A stretch of 38,501 nucleotides of DNA from Alphaproteobacteria bacterium MarineAlpha5_Bin7 (lineage in GTDB: Bacteria > Pseudomonadota > Alphaproteobacteria > HIMB59 > GCA-002718135). A program made the position numbers and the translations under genes. Positions 8,539-17,465 of the stretch are shown here, piece after piece (the stretch's first letter is position 1; every line of letters starts with the position of its first letter). Where the stretch lies: NCBI GenBank assembly GCA_002938195.1, contig PTKX01000010.1:1-38501 (forward strand), read 5' to 3'. The notes under the pieces were generated by a model, which did no database searches, was not told the origin of the DNA, and saw only the letters and a list, made by a program, of their open reading frames with translations.

Positions 8539-10970
8539 TAAGCTCTCAAAAGTTTATTTTCTGAATCGTATGGACTTTCTTCTAAAATAGTAGCATCATA
8601 CTTTTCACCCAGTATATCAATTTTCACTTTTTGTCCAACATTTGCAAGTTCAGGTTTAATCATTCCAAGAGCAATAGATTTTCCCAACCTAAAACCAAAA
8701 TCGCCTCCGGTTGCCCTTCCTACGACAGTTTCGTTTTGATAAATTGGATTATTTCCTAAAACATCTGAATCTGTTGTATTATGAACTTCTAAAGTTACTA
8801 ATTTATTATTAAATCCTCTTTCTCTCCATTTATTTAGAGCTTCTAAACCAATAAAATTTCCTTTATTTGGATGAATAAATCTATCCAAGCCACTTTCGTA
8901 TGGTGAATATTCAATAGAAAGTTCAGTTCCAACTAATTTATATGATTTTTCAACCCTTAAACTGTTCATAGCTCTTATACCATATGGTTTGAGGTTCAAG
9001 TCTTCACCAGCACTCATAAGAGTATCAAAAATATGATTTTGACATTCTATAGGATGATGAAGTTCCCATCCAAGTTCACCAACAAAATTCACTCTCATTG
9101 CATTGACAGAAGAATATCCAACATCAATAGATTTTGAACTTAACCATTTAAAATTTTCATTTGAAAAATCATCGTTAGAAACTCTTTCCATTAGAGTTCT
9201 TGCCTTGGGACCTGAAACAACAAGAACCCCAATGCTATTTGTTAAATTCTCGAACTGTACTGAACCATCTGTCGGCATCCATTTTAATATCCAATCATGA
9301 TCTAATCTTTGAAAAGCACCGGCTGAAACTAAATAAAAACTATCTTCAGTCTCTCTCATTATAGTAAATTCTGAATGAACTCCTCCACTTGTATTAAGGG
9401 CATGACATAGGTTGATTCTGCCTTTAGACTTAGGGAGCTTATTTGCTACTAAATAATCTAAAAATTCTTCTGCTTTAGGTCCTTTAATTCTACATTTTGC
9501 GAATGCAGTCATATCAAGAAGTCCTACATTTTCTTTTACATTTTTACACTCTTTTTCAACTGCCTTAAACCACTCAGATCTTCTGAAGGACCAATCATCT
9601 TCTTGTTTCATTCCATCAGTTGCAAAAAAATTAGGTCTTTCCCACCCAAATTTTTGGCCAAATACAGCGCCCAATTTTTTCATTCTATCATAACAAGGTG
9701 CTGTTCTTAAGGGTCTTGCTGCTCCTCTTTCCTCGTCAGGATAATGAATAACAAACACATTTCTATAAGCTTCTTCGTTTTTTTCTTTTAGATATGATTT
9801 TGAACAGTAATCTCCATATCTTCTTGGTTCTACGCCAAGCATGTCGATTGTTGGCTCTCCATCAATAATCCATTCTGCTAATTGCCATCCTGCACCACCT
9901 GCAGCTGTTATTCCAAAACTATGACCTTCATTAATCCAAAAATTCTTCATTCCCCAAGCTGGGCCAACAATAGGATTCCCGTCAGGTGTATAACAAATAG
10001 CTCCATTATAAACTTTTTTTACACCTACTTCACCGAAGGCAGGAACTCGATGAATAGCCCCTTCAATGTGAGGAGCTAATCTATCTAAGTCTTCTTGGAA
10101 TAATTCGTATTCTGAATTTTTTGAAGGTCCATTAACATAACAACATGGCGCTCCGTCTTCATAAGGGCCTAATATTAAACCTCCTGCTTCTTCTCTCATA
10201 TACCATCGACTATCGCTGTCTCTAAGAACTCCCATTTCAGGAAGGCCTTCTTTTTTTCGTTTTTGAATTTCAGGATGAGGTTCTGTTACTATATATTGAT
10301 GTTCTACAGGAATGACAGGAATATCTAAACCAACCATTTCACCTGTTTGTCTTGCAAAATTACCTGAGCAAGAAATAACATGCTCACATTCTATTGTTCC
10401 CTTATCTGTTTCAACTACCCATCCATCATTTATTTGTCTAATTCCTAATACAACAGTATTTCTATAAATTTCGGCTCCTTTATTTCTTGCCCCAGTTGCT
10501 AAAGCTTGCGTAAGATCTGCGGGTTGAATATATCCATCTTCAGGATGTTGTATTGCTCCAATCAAATCTTCTGTATTACATAAAGGCCAAATTTCTTTTA
10601 CCTCATCAGGTGATAAAAATTTTACATTTACTCCAATTGTTTGTGCTACACCTGCATACTGATGATATTCATCCATTCTATCTTTAGTACTCGCCAATCT
10701 AATATTTGAAACAACACTAAAGCCAACATTTTTTCCAGTTTCTTCTTCGAGTTTTTTATAAAGATCAACTGCATATTTATGAAGTTGACCAACAGAATAA
10801 CTCATATTAAACAGAGGAAGCAAACCTGCAGCATGCCAGGTTGAACCTGAAGTTAATTCTTTTCTTTCTACAAGAACGACATCTGACCAACCTTTTTTTG
10901 CTAAATGGTAAAGAGCACTAACTCCTACAACACCACCACCAACTACAACTACTCTAGCTTTAGATTTCAT
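8538..10970 (-). CDS. Dimethylglycine/sarcosine dehydrogenase-like FAD enzyme with GcvT domain
   Basis: An 810-residue two-part enzyme. Residues 1-about 400 are a DAO-type FAD domain with VVVVGGGVVGVS (7-18) and GSTWHAAGL (42-50). His46 in this motif is the position that carries covalent FAD in mammalian DMGDH and sarcosine dehydrogenase. Residues from about 430 to the end are a GcvT-like folate domain (FVGELGWELHHP, NSLRVEKSYKLVGTELS). Such enzymes demethylate dimethylglycine or sarcosine to give 5,10-methylene-THF and reduce ETF rather than oxygen. The directly coupled etfB-etfA and ETF-QO genes agree. With sarcosine oxidase in the same window, dimethylglycine is the more likely substrate; DMGDH, sarcosine dehydrogenase and related N-methyl oxidases cannot be separated by motif alone. 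Confidence 0.9.
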   Translation of the reverse strand: MKSKARVVVVGGGVVGVSALYHLAKKGWSDVVLVERKELTSGSTWHAAGLLPLFNMSYSVGQLHKYAVDLYKKLEEETGKNVGFSVVSNIRLASTKDRMDEYHQYAGVAQTIGVNVKFLSPDEVKEIWPLCNTEDLIGAIQHPEDGYIQPADLTQALATGARNKGAEIYRNTVVLGIRQINDGWVVETDKGTIECEHVISCSGNFARQTGEMVGLDIPVIPVEHQYIVTEPHPEIQKRKKEGLPEMGVLRDSDSRWYMREEAGGLILGPYEDGAPCCYVNGPSKNSEYELFQEDLDRLAPHIEGAIHRVPAFGEVGVKKVYNGAICYTPDGNPIVGPAWGMKNFWINEGHSFGITAAGGAGWQLAEWIIDGEPTIDMLGVEPRRYGDYCSKSYLKEKNEEAYRNVFVIHYPDEERGAARPLRTAPCYDRMKKLGAVFGQKFGWERPNFFATDGMKQEDDWSFRRSEWFKAVEKECKNVKENVGLLDMTAFAKCRIKGPKAEEFLDYLVANKLPKSKGRINLCHALNTSGGVHSEFTIMRETEDSFYLVSAGAFQRLDHDWILKWMPTDGSVQFENLTNSIGVLVVSGPKARTLMERVSNDDFSNENFKWLSSKSIDVGYSSVNAMRVNFVGELGWELHHPIECQNHIFDTLMSAGEDLNLKPYGIRAMNSLRVEKSYKLVGTELSIEYSPYESGLDRFIHPNKGNFIGLEALNKWRERGFNNKLVTLEVHNTTDSDVLGNNPIYQNETVVGRATGGDFGFRLGKSIALGMIKPELANVGQKVKIDILGEKYDATILEESPYDSENKLLRA

Positions 10971-11024
10971 ATTTTATAAATAATCCTGTACTTCTCTAAT
11001 CATATTAACTATTGTTGGTCAATC

Positions 11025-11645
11025 ATGCACTCGCGTTACCTTCAATTTTTTCTAATTATTTTTACCTTGTTATTAGGAAAAATTGCTAAAGCCGATCTGA
11101 CAATTAAAGAATTTATTTTTGATGATAATAGGCCTATACACATAAAAATTTTAGAAGCACTTCCACAAGAGGCAATAATTCAAATTGGGCCGGACGATGC
11201 AGAAAATACAGTAATTGAATTTATGGATTATTTTTGTGGTTATTGTAAAAAAATTCATCCAGAATTACTCGAATTAGCTCAAGAAAGAGATGATGTAAGG
11301 GTAATATTTTTACAACACCCTATTCTGAATCAAAGTTCCTATTTGATTGCAAAAATGGTAATTGCAGCAAATTTTCAAAAAAAGGGCTTATTATTACATA
11401 ATAATATTTTTTCTTCAGAAGGATCTCTTAATCAAGAAAAACTTCAGAGGGCTATTAATGAAGCAGATTTAAATCAAGTAGTACTTAAATTAGACATGGA
11501 TAAAGAAGAGATTGAGAAAATAATCCAGTTATCATCTTTTTTAGCAGGAGGAATTGGAGCTAGAGGAACTCCTTCTATGTTTGTAAATGAAAACTTTTCA
11601 CCTGGATATATGTCTAAACAAAAAATTATCAGTTTACTAAAATAA
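11025..11645 (+). CDS. Periplasmic DsbA-like thiol:disulfide protein
   Basis: A 206-residue thioredoxin-fold protein with a signal peptide (about residues 1-23, ending IAKADL) and an insertion typical of DsbA/Com1-like proteins. The active site is CGYC (71-74) after FMDYF, and the cis-proline loop is GTPSMFVNE (Thr182-Pro183). It would make or rearrange disulfides in exported proteins. It has no DsbB neighbour here. The gene is divergent from the DMGDH operon with a 54-base shared control region and ends at a perfect hairpin facing the DmdA-like gene. Confidence 0.88.
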   Translation: MHSRYLQFFLIIFTLLLGKIAKADLTIKEFIFDDNRPIHIKILEALPQEAIIQIGPDDAENTVIEFMDYFCGYCKKIHPELLELAQERDDVRVIFLQHPILNQSSYLIAKMVIAANFQKKGLLLHNNIFSSEGSLNQEKLQRAINEADLNQVVLKLDMDKEEIEKIIQLSSFLAGGIGARGTPSMFVNENFSPGYMSKQKIISLLK

Positions 11646-11646
11646 A

Positions 11647-11670
11647 TAATGCTCCTGTTAAGGAGCATTA
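11647..11670. terminator. Bidirectional hairpin between convergent genes
   Basis: A perfect 10-bp stem (11647-11656 with 11661-11670) closed by the 4-base loop GTTA lies between the stops of the DsbA-like and DmdA-like genes. A+T-rich sequence follows on both sides, so it can serve both strands, although the T-tract is not continuous. Confidence 0.8.
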
Positions 11671-11683
11671 TAAATAATTTATT

Positions 11684-13036
11684 CTATTTAGAAACATCTC
11701 TGGTGTTAGGGTTGTAAGATTCAGTAAAAGGAATTTCAACCACTTCAGCATCTACCGGCACTCCAGGACTATCTGAGTATTCATCAGGAAGATGAACTTT
11801 AAATTTTTGGCCTACTTTTCCTATAGGAAAGCCATTCTTACTTAGCGTTCCATCAAAAGGCACATATCCCATAGCAATATTACGCTGTTGTTCAGGATGA
11901 TACCAAGGCGATGTAATATAACCACAAGGATCACCACCTTCAGCTGGAGAAATTAACCAAAAATCAGGGGCATATTCCTCGATGGGTTTTCCACCTAATG
12001 TTAAACCAACTAATTGAAGTTTATAGGGTTTTTGTCCTGATGATATTTCACTTTTCATTTTTTCCAAAGCTTGTTTACCAACGTAATCTGTTTTCTTACT
12101 CCACTCTCCTACACCAGATAAAGATACTTGGTATCCAAGGTTACATTGGAAAGGATTGTGTTGATTATCCATATCTTGACCCCACGACAAAATACCAGCT
12201 TGAATACGTCTATGATGAGCAGGGGCAATAACCATTAAATTATGTTTTTTACCTGCCTCTAATACTGCATTCCACATATCATCTGCATGAAGTGTTGCAT
12301 CATACAAATATATTTCAAAGCCAGCTGCGCCAGAGAAACCAGTTTGAGATATTACGCACTTGTGACCTCCAACTTTTACTTCTGCAAGTCCATAAAAAGG
12401 CATTTTGTCTATATCAACTTGATCGCCGACCAAATCTTTCATTAATCCATGAGCTTTTGGTCCTTGAATTTGTACTGGACAAACATCAATTTCATCAATT
12501 TCAACATTAAATCTTTTGTCATGATTTACACCTTGAAGATATAAACCTATATCCGAATCAGAAAGAGAAAACCAAAATTCATCTTCAGCAACTCTTAGAA
12601 GAATTGGATCATTTAATACTCCTCCCATGCTATTACATAGAATAACATACCTTGCGGCTCTAACTGATCCATCTGCTTTCATAGATGGGATCCTTGTTGC
12701 ATCACGCGTTATTACATAGTCAGTAAATGCCTCTGCATCTGGACCTTTGACTTGTATTTGTCTTTCTACAGCAACATTCCACATAGTAACGTGATTTTTT
12801 ATTGCTTCGTATTCCACCATTGCTCCACCATCTTCAGGTTTGACATACCCCCTTGGATGATAAACACGATTATAAACTGTTGCTCTCCAGCATCCAGCTT
12901 GCATAGATAAGTGCCAGTATGGTGATTTTCTGACACGTGTAGAAATCAACATTTGCACAGGAGTTGGCCCACTTTGACGAAGATTGTAAGGAACCTTTCT
13001 ATCAGACTGGTCAACTGAGGTTACATGTTTAATCAT
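11684..13036 (-). CDS. GcvT-fold, DmdA-like folate-dependent methyltransferase/demethylase
   Basis: A 450-residue protein of the aminomethyltransferase family. The core matches DMSP demethylase (DmdA) blocks: MWNVAVERQIQVKGPDA (85-101), FWFSLSDSDIGLYLQG (154-169), VQIQGPKA (188-195), GAAGFEIYL (236-244) and SWGQDMDNQHNPFQCNL (284-300). It is about 80 residues longer than the SAR11 DmdA I remember, mainly through an N-terminal extension of roughly 50 residues and a longer C-terminal end. A related methyl donor (DMSP, another sulfonium or a methylated amine) with THF as acceptor is likely, but the substrate is not settled by sequence. The gene is single, leftward, with GGGAG about 8 bases before ATG 13036 and a 172-base A+T-rich gap upstream. 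Confidence 0.8.
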   Translation of the reverse strand: MIKHVTSVDQSDRKVPYNLRQSGPTPVQMLISTRVRKSPYWHLSMQAGCWRATVYNRVYHPRGYVKPEDGGAMVEYEAIKNHVTMWNVAVERQIQVKGPDAEAFTDYVITRDATRIPSMKADGSVRAARYVILCNSMGGVLNDPILLRVAEDEFWFSLSDSDIGLYLQGVNHDKRFNVEIDEIDVCPVQIQGPKAHGLMKDLVGDQVDIDKMPFYGLAEVKVGGHKCVISQTGFSGAAGFEIYLYDATLHADDMWNAVLEAGKKHNLMVIAPAHHRRIQAGILSWGQDMDNQHNPFQCNLGYQVSLSGVGEWSKKTDYVGKQALEKMKSEISSGQKPYKLQLVGLTLGGKPIEEYAPDFWLISPAEGGDPCGYITSPWYHPEQQRNIAMGYVPFDGTLSKNGFPIGKVGQKFKVHLPDEYSDSPGVPVDAEVVEIPFTESYNPNTRDVSK

Positions 13037-13208
13037 GTTGTACTCCCATTTAAATAAATTTATTTATAGCACCGGTATCTAAAGTTTTTTTTGAACGCAA
13101 TATAAATTTTTGAAAAACACAAATATTTTGGGGAACGAAAAATAAAAAACCATAAATATGTCATTTTCTAACCTTAGTAATGACTTAAATTGAAAATATA
13201 AAATATTA

Positions 13209-14090
13209 ATGCGTTTATTGCTTATCGCCCTAACCATCCTATTTTTAGAATCCTGCTCCTACAGCTACAAACATTTAAGCAATAACACTCATCAACCAAA
13301 AGACTCATTTTCTAAATATTTATTGAATGCTTATAAAGAAAAAGCTGATTTTGAAGCAAAAGAAATGCATGATTGGAATTCAGCAAAATTATACTCTGAA
13401 AAAGCATTGGCAGCAATTGATGGAAAAAAAATTAAGCCCCAAAAAATTAATTTTTGGAACATACCAAAAGAAAAAATTGATGAATTACAAATTTCTTATA
13501 ATAATTTGATGCAAATTTATAATGATGCAATAATTAAAGATCCATACAATCTTGCAATAGCAGTAAGTTCTTTAGATTGCTGGTCTGAACAGCAAGAAGA
13601 AAATTGGCAGACTTGGGATATAGATAAATGTAAAGAAGATTTTTTACAATCTATGCACGCAATTTATAATAAGATGAAATCTGAAGAAGATGAAATAGTT
13701 AAAAAGATAGATAAAGAAAATTCTGAAACTGTTAGTGTTATTACTAGTAATGAAAATGAGAAATTACTTCAAATAATTTATTTTGATTTTAATGAATCAA
13801 AAATTTCAAATGTTGGGTTAGAAGAAATTAATTTTTTTATAAAAAATAATCAAGTTAAAATAAAAAAATATCTTATTGTTGGTCATGCTGATACAAAAGG
13901 GACCCAAGAATATAATTATCAATTGTCTATAAATAGAGCTTTGTCAGTAAAAAATATTTTAATAGAGATTGGTATTGATGAAAACATCATCAAAGTTTTA
14001 GGGAAAGGTGAAAATGAACTTCTCATAAAAACATCAGATGATGTAGCGCATCCTGCAAATAGAAGGGCTGAAATTAGCCCATTAAATTAA
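13209..14090 (+). CDS. OmpA-family outer-membrane lipoprotein
   Basis: A 293-residue protein. The N-terminus is a lipoprotein signal (hydrophobic 2-12, lipobox LESC with Cys16). A helical, charged middle (about 30-180) is unfamiliar. The C-terminal 105 residues form an OmpA-like peptidoglycan-binding domain: IYFDFNESKIS, VGHADTKGTQEYNYQLSINRA, and an end NRRAEI as in Pal and related proteins. It probably ties the outer membrane to peptidoglycan. It is longer than classical Pal and is not next to tol genes, so it is better called an OmpA-domain lipoprotein than Pal itself. The 172-base region upstream is shared with the divergent DmdA-like gene. Confidence 0.88.
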   Translation: MRLLLIALTILFLESCSYSYKHLSNNTHQPKDSFSKYLLNAYKEKADFEAKEMHDWNSAKLYSEKALAAIDGKKIKPQKINFWNIPKEKIDELQISYNNLMQIYNDAIIKDPYNLAIAVSSLDCWSEQQEENWQTWDIDKCKEDFLQSMHAIYNKMKSEEDEIVKKIDKENSETVSVITSNENEKLLQIIYFDFNESKISNVGLEEINFFIKNNQVKIKKYLIVGHADTKGTQEYNYQLSINRALSVKNILIEIGIDENIIKVLGKGENELLIKTSDDVAHPANRRAEISPLN

Positions 14091-14135
14091 ACTTCTACTA
14101 TGATAATATTTGGTGTATGAGCATGTCTTCTTTAA

Positions 14136-14528
14136 ATGTACACTAAAACAACGAAAAATATCAATATTACTGTTAATCCATATTATCTGGAAGACCAATC
14201 TGAGCCAGATGAACAACACTATGTATGGGCTTATCAGGTAACTATAAATAATGTTGGAAAAGAAATTGTTCAGCTAAAAAATAGATTTTGGAAAATAATA
14301 GATTCAAATGGCACTAAACAAGAAGTTAGAGGAGAAGGAGTTGTGGGAGAACAACCAATATTGAATCCTGGAGAAAAATTTGAATATACTAGTGGAACGC
14401 CTTTATCCACTCCTTCCGGATTTATGGAAGGTTATTATGAAATGGAAACAAAAAATGGTAAAAAATTTGAAGCTACAATACCTCTTTTTTCTCTAGATAG
14501 CCCTCATACCTCTAAAAATTTAAACTAG
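14136..14528 (+). CDS. apaG: ApaG domain protein
   Basis: A 130-residue protein with the full ApaG pattern: INVTVNPYY-like strand (NITVNPYYLEDQS), WAYQVTINNVG, LKNRFWKIID, the central VRGEGVVGEQPILNPGE and GTPLSTPSGFMEGYYEM. ApaG proteins have an immunoglobulin-like fold; their biochemical role is unsettled, with links to magnesium/cobalt handling and Ap4A in enterobacteria. Length matches the family. It lies 45 bases after the OmpA-like gene and 10 bases before trkH on the same strand, so the three may be cotranscribed. Confidence 0.93.
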   Translation: MYTKTTKNINITVNPYYLEDQSEPDEQHYVWAYQVTINNVGKEIVQLKNRFWKIIDSNGTKQEVRGEGVVGEQPILNPGEKFEYTSGTPLSTPSGFMEGYYEMETKNGKKFEATIPLFSLDSPHTSKNLN

Positions 14529-14538
14529 TCAAATTAAA

Positions 14539-15987
14539 ATGAGAGATTTTAGATCAGTTTTGTATATTATTGGAATACTTCTATGCATAGAGTCTATAGC
14601 TTTATTGTTGCCGATGATTATAGATTTATATCACGGAAATTCAGATTGGCAGATTTTTTTATTTTCTAGTATTGTAACTTTTATAGTTGGTTTAGTTCTA
14701 TATTTTTCTTTTTACAAAAAAATTAAAAAAATAAAAATTAGAGAAGCTTTTTTTCTCACATTGATTTCATGGATTGTTATAGCAGTATTTGCATCTTTAC
14801 CTTTTATTTATTCTGCTTCAAATCTTAGTTATAGCGACGCTTTTTTTGAAGCTATTAGTGGTATTACTACTACAGGAGCTACAGTAATATCAGATATAAA
14901 TAATCTTCCTGAAGGAATTTTGATTTGGAGATCATTATTGCAATGGTTTGGAGGCATAGGCATTCTTCTTTTAGCTTTAGCTATATTACCAACTCTACAA
15001 ATAGGCGGCATGCAACTTTTACATATGGAGCACGATGATCCATATGAAAAAACTTTACCAAAAATTAACCAATTTGTGTTTGAAATTTTAATTATCTACA
15101 TAATTTTAACTCTAGTATGTGCAATATTATACTACATTTACGGCATGTCTGGTTTTGATGCGGTGAGTCATGCAATGACCACAATCTCCACAGGTGGTTT
15201 TTCAACAAAAGATGCCTCTTTTGCTACTTTTCAATCTATCAACATAGAATTTATTTGTGTAATTTTCATGATACTTGGCAGTTTGCCTTTTGTATTATAT
15301 TTAAAATTAACTCATGGAGATCTAAAATCATTATTAAAAGACGATCAGATTAAATTGTTTGTATTTATTCTTGTTCTATTAATAGTTATTACAACATTTT
15401 GGTTAAATATTAATTATGACAAAAATATTATTTATTCCCTAAGAATTTCAATATTTAATATAACTTCAATTATGACTGGCACAGGTTATACAAATGCAAA
15501 TTATGATAATTGGGGTAGTTTTGGAATAATTACCATATTTATTATTATGTTTATTGGAGGCTGTGCTGGATCTACAACCGGTGGAATAAAAATATTTAGA
15601 TTACAATTACTTTTTAGAGGCGCTAAAGCACAAATTAAAAAATTAACTCAACCGCATGGTGTATTTGTGACAACTTTCAATAATAAAACAGTTGGTGAGG
15701 ATACTTTTAATTCAATTATGTTTTTTTTCTTTATGTATATTTTAATATTTATTTTATCAGCAGTCTTATTAAGTTTTTACAATATTGATTTTCTAACATC
15801 TTTATCAGCTTCAGCTTCTGCGATTTCAAATGTTGGCCCAGGAATTGGAAAAATTATTGGGCCTAATGGTAACTACTCTTCCATACCAGATAGCGCTAAA
15901 TGGATTTTGTCAATTACTATGTTGATAGGAAGATTAGAACTTTTTACTTTTTTAGTTTTGTTATCCTCAAATTTTTGGAAAAAATAA
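14539..15987 (+). CDS. trkH: Trk/Ktr potassium uptake membrane subunit
   Basis: A 482-residue polytopic protein of normal TrkH length. It has the four pore-loop (MPM) repeats around conserved filter glycines: GITTTGATV, TTISTGGFSTKD, MTGTGYTNANY and AISNVGPGIG. Also seen are FQWFGGIGILLLALAILP-type sequence in the first unit and GGCAGSTTGGIKIFR in the third. It forms the potassium-translocating channel of the inner membrane and normally needs the NAD/ATP-binding ring protein TrkA, which is not in this window. It directly abuts the stop codon of the next, convergent gene with no spacer base. Confidence 0.94.
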   Translation: MRDFRSVLYIIGILLCIESIALLLPMIIDLYHGNSDWQIFLFSSIVTFIVGLVLYFSFYKKIKKIKIREAFFLTLISWIVIAVFASLPFIYSASNLSYSDAFFEAISGITTTGATVISDINNLPEGILIWRSLLQWFGGIGILLLALAILPTLQIGGMQLLHMEHDDPYEKTLPKINQFVFEILIIYIILTLVCAILYYIYGMSGFDAVSHAMTTISTGGFSTKDASFATFQSINIEFICVIFMILGSLPFVLYLKLTHGDLKSLLKDDQIKLFVFILVLLIVITTFWLNINYDKNIIYSLRISIFNITSIMTGTGYTNANYDNWGSFGIITIFIIMFIGGCAGSTTGGIKIFRLQLLFRGAKAQIKKLTQPHGVFVTTFNNKTVGEDTFNSIMFFFFMYILIFILSAVLLSFYNIDFLTSLSASASAISNVGPGIGKIIGPNGNYSSIPDSAKWILSITMLIGRLELFTFLVLLSSNFWKK

Positions 15988-16569
15988 TTACAATATAAAT
16001 TTAGACATATGTCTCTTGATCAACTCATTTGATTTTATGGATAAATCCTTAAGGGCATCAAGTATCATATTATCAATAATCAATTCTTTTTCATTTAATG
16101 AAATATAAACACTTGAAGTAGTTGTTCTGTTAGTTTGCACTTTAGTTGTTGCCAAAATAATTTTGTTATCGCTATATAAAACATATTCTACAACAAAACT
16201 TAATTCATAAAAAAATTCATTCTTACCCTCATACTTCTTTTTATTGGAATTTTCTCTTTCAATTTTAGTAATAGAGGCATCTAAAATATTTATTACAAAT
16301 TTATTTTCATTTCCAAAAATTATGAAATTTTCATTTAGCCAATTATTTAATCTTAACAAGGGTGGGTTTGTTAAAGATCCATCAATATATTTTTCATCAT
16401 ATTTTAACTCATAAAGATTATTTATAGTTTTTTGTTCTGCTACTACATTAAATTTATTCAAAACCGTGTTATCGAAAACAACTTCCTGCATTATTTCCAC
16501 AGGTTGGCAAGAGATTAAAAAAAACGAAATGATTAAAATATATTTTTTTGAGATATTGAGTAAGTTCAT
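15988..16569 (-). CDS. Small lipoprotein of unknown function coupled to argF
   Basis: A 193-residue protein with a lipoprotein signal: Lys-rich start, hydrophobic 10-19, lipobox LISC with Cys21. The mature part is a mixed alpha/beta domain with alternating hydrophobic strands (FFYELSFVVEYVLYS, IILATTKVQ) and a helical C-terminus. I do not recognise a named family. The strand pattern and lipid anchor resemble LptE-like or other small periplasmic helper lipoproteins, but that is a guess. Its ATG overlaps the argF TGA by four bases (ATGA), so its translation is probably coupled to argF although no metabolic link is evident. Confidence 0.75.
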   Translation of the reverse strand: MNLLNISKKYILIISFFLISCQPVEIMQEVVFDNTVLNKFNVVAEQKTINNLYELKYDEKYIDGSLTNPPLLRLNNWLNENFIIFGNENKFVINILDASITKIERENSNKKKYEGKNEFFYELSFVVEYVLYSDNKIILATTKVQTNRTTTSSVYISLNEKELIIDNMILDALKDLSIKSNELIKRHMSKFIL

Positions 16570-17465
16570 GTATTAATTAAATATTGTAAAATACTTTGTT
16601 GCACATACATTCTATTCAATGTTTGATTCCAAACAACAGATTTCTTACCATCTATAACTGAATCTGTCACTTCCTGACCCCTATTAGCTGGAAGACAATG
16701 CATAAATATTGCTTTACTTTTAGCATAATCCATCAATTTATCATTTACCTGAAAATTCTTAAATAATTTTTTTTTATTATTAGACTTCTTATCGCCCATT
16801 GATACCCAAACATCGGTCATTATACAATCGCCCTTACTCGCTGCTTTTACAGGATCATCAAAAAAATTGATTCTTTTTGAAGAAATGTTTCTAATAAAAG
16901 ATTTGTGTTTTTTTAATATTTGTTCAGGTGAAGCAATTTTTAGACAAAAACCTAAAATTTTTGAAGCTTCAACTAAAGATCTTAAAACATTATTAATGTC
17001 GCCTATCCAACAAATAGTTTTGTTTTGAATTTCACCAATATTTTCCTCAATAGTAAAAGTATCAGACAATATCTGACAAGGATGACTATAGTCTGTCAAT
17101 CCATTAATAATGGGTAGAGCATTGATACCTGCTAGTAATTTTATTTTTTTATGATTTATATTTCTTATGACTAGACAATCAATATATTGTGATAAAGTAT
17201 TCATTATATCAGAATCACTTTCCCTACTGCCTAAGCCTATAGCCTCTTGATTTATTTCAATTGTATTGCCTCCAAGTTTTTTCATACCAATATCAAAAGA
17301 TAATCTTGTTCGCGCTGATTGTTCAGAAAAAATCATTCCTAAGTATTTGTTTTCTAACAAATTTTTAAATTTCAATGGATTGTTTTTAATTTTTTTTGCA
17401 AGTAAAAGAATTTGTCTAATTTCTTTAAGCGTTAAATCTGAAATATCGATTAAATGTTTAGTCAT
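16566..17465 (-). CDS. argF: Ornithine carbamoyltransferase
   Basis: A 299-residue OTCase with the carbamoyl-phosphate motif SARTR (50-54), HPCQ (128-131) and the ornithine-loop motif HCLPANRG (256-263). It makes citrulline from ornithine and carbamoyl phosphate in arginine synthesis. The start overlaps the argD stop by 8 bases; the argD-argF order is common in alphaproteobacteria. Length is normal, slightly compact. The lipoprotein gene follows with a 4-base overlap. Confidence 0.95.
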   Translation of the reverse strand: MTKHLIDISDLTLKEIRQILLLAKKIKNNPLKFKNLLENKYLGMIFSEQSARTRLSFDIGMKKLGGNTIEINQEAIGLGSRESDSDIMNTLSQYIDCLVIRNINHKKIKLLAGINALPIINGLTDYSHPCQILSDTFTIEENIGEIQNKTICWIGDINNVLRSLVEASKILGFCLKIASPEQILKKHKSFIRNISSKRINFFDDPVKAASKGDCIMTDVWVSMGDKKSNNKKKLFKNFQVNDKLMDYAKSKAIFMHCLPANRGQEVTDSVIDGKKSVVWNQTLNRMYVQQSILQYLINT

